Source of the DNA: Couchioplanes caeruleus
GTDB lineage: Bacteria > Actinomycetota > Actinomycetes > Mycobacteriales > Micromonosporaceae
DNA: 64,000 nucleotides
Direction: 5' to 3'
Assembly: GCF_003751945.1 (NCBI RefSeq)
Contig: NZ_RJKL01000001.1
Coordinates: 4,526,001 to 4,590,000, forward strand
A program made the position numbers and the translations under genes. The notes beneath the pieces were generated by a model, which worked only from the letters and a program-made list of their open reading frames with translations, did not search any database and was not told the origin of the DNA. Positions 63,985-64,000 of the stretch are shown in pieces (the first letter of the stretch is position 1; every line of letters begins with the position of its first letter).

Positions 63985-64000
63985 GGCGCCAGTCTCGTCG

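Overview
The window is high-GC actinomycete DNA, most likely from a Micromonosporaceae-type genome (inference from codon use, an AfsR-type regulator, a SoxR-type promoter, an IdeR/DmdR iron box and ALF-repeat secreted proteins). It has four parts: scattered accessory and housekeeping genes (1-22.6 kb), one large biosynthetic gene cluster (about 22.9-51.5 kb), a stretch hit by an insertion sequence (51.5-54.2 kb), and a block of secreted, toxin-like genes (54.7-63.2 kb).

1-22.6 kb. A truncated protein, a DUF981 membrane protein and a CDP-alcohol phosphatidyltransferase come first. An FkbM-type methyltransferase follows in visibly AT-richer DNA. A stretch of about 4 kb (3.9-7.8 kb) lies between a broken 3' copy of tRNA-Ser(UGA) and the intact gene, as a tRNA-integrated element would; it holds a seven-repeat secreted lectin-like protein and a complete IS630-family element. 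After it come two redox enzymes (one with a SoxR-like, probably leaderless promoter), an acyl-CoA dehydrogenase-like flavoprotein, an NlpC/P60 hydrolase with a likely CTG start, a PEBP protein, a methyltransferase, a large GT-C-like membrane protein, an FhuF-like siderophore reductase with an iron box, a fusion of an XRE helix-turn-helix domain to a peptide deformylase, a flavohemoglobin, an EcsC-like protein with a basic tail, and tRNA-Ser(GCU) and tRNA-Arg(ACG).

22.9-51.5 kb. A SARP/AfsR regulator faces a 25-kb run of 13 tightly coupled genes: thioesterase, NRPS (A-T), NRPS (C-A-T), PKS (KS-AT-ACP), a 2232-residue NRPS (C-X-T-C-X-T-E-like), MFS exporter, MbtH, discrete ACP, E1-alpha, E1-beta, E2, a stand-alone FkbH-like protein and a last NRPS (A-T-C). 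The most unusual part is the X domains of the 2232-residue protein. Both occupy the place of an adenylation domain and resemble the N-terminal and degenerate HAD parts of FkbH (glyceryl-ACP synthase-like) proteins. The stand-alone FkbH protein also lacks key HAD residues. The TPP/lipoyl E1-E2 set beside an ACP suggests an unusual C2 or acyl unit is put on a carrier protein. The domain order closes into a canonical assembly line if the last gene (A-T-C) acts first: A-T-C / A-T / C-A-T / KS-AT-ACP / C-X-T-C-X-T-E-like.

51.5-64 kb. A TPR-like protein, a complete IS5-family element with a TTA duplication, and a GNAT acetyltransferase lead into three signal-peptide proteins with ALF-type repeats. 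The last is a 1484-residue polymorphic toxin with a Hint domain and a C-terminal HNH nuclease. A colicin-immunity (Im) type gene follows it by 2 nt. Imperfect 35-bp direct repeats, one continuous with a tRNA-Arg-like fragment, flank this block.
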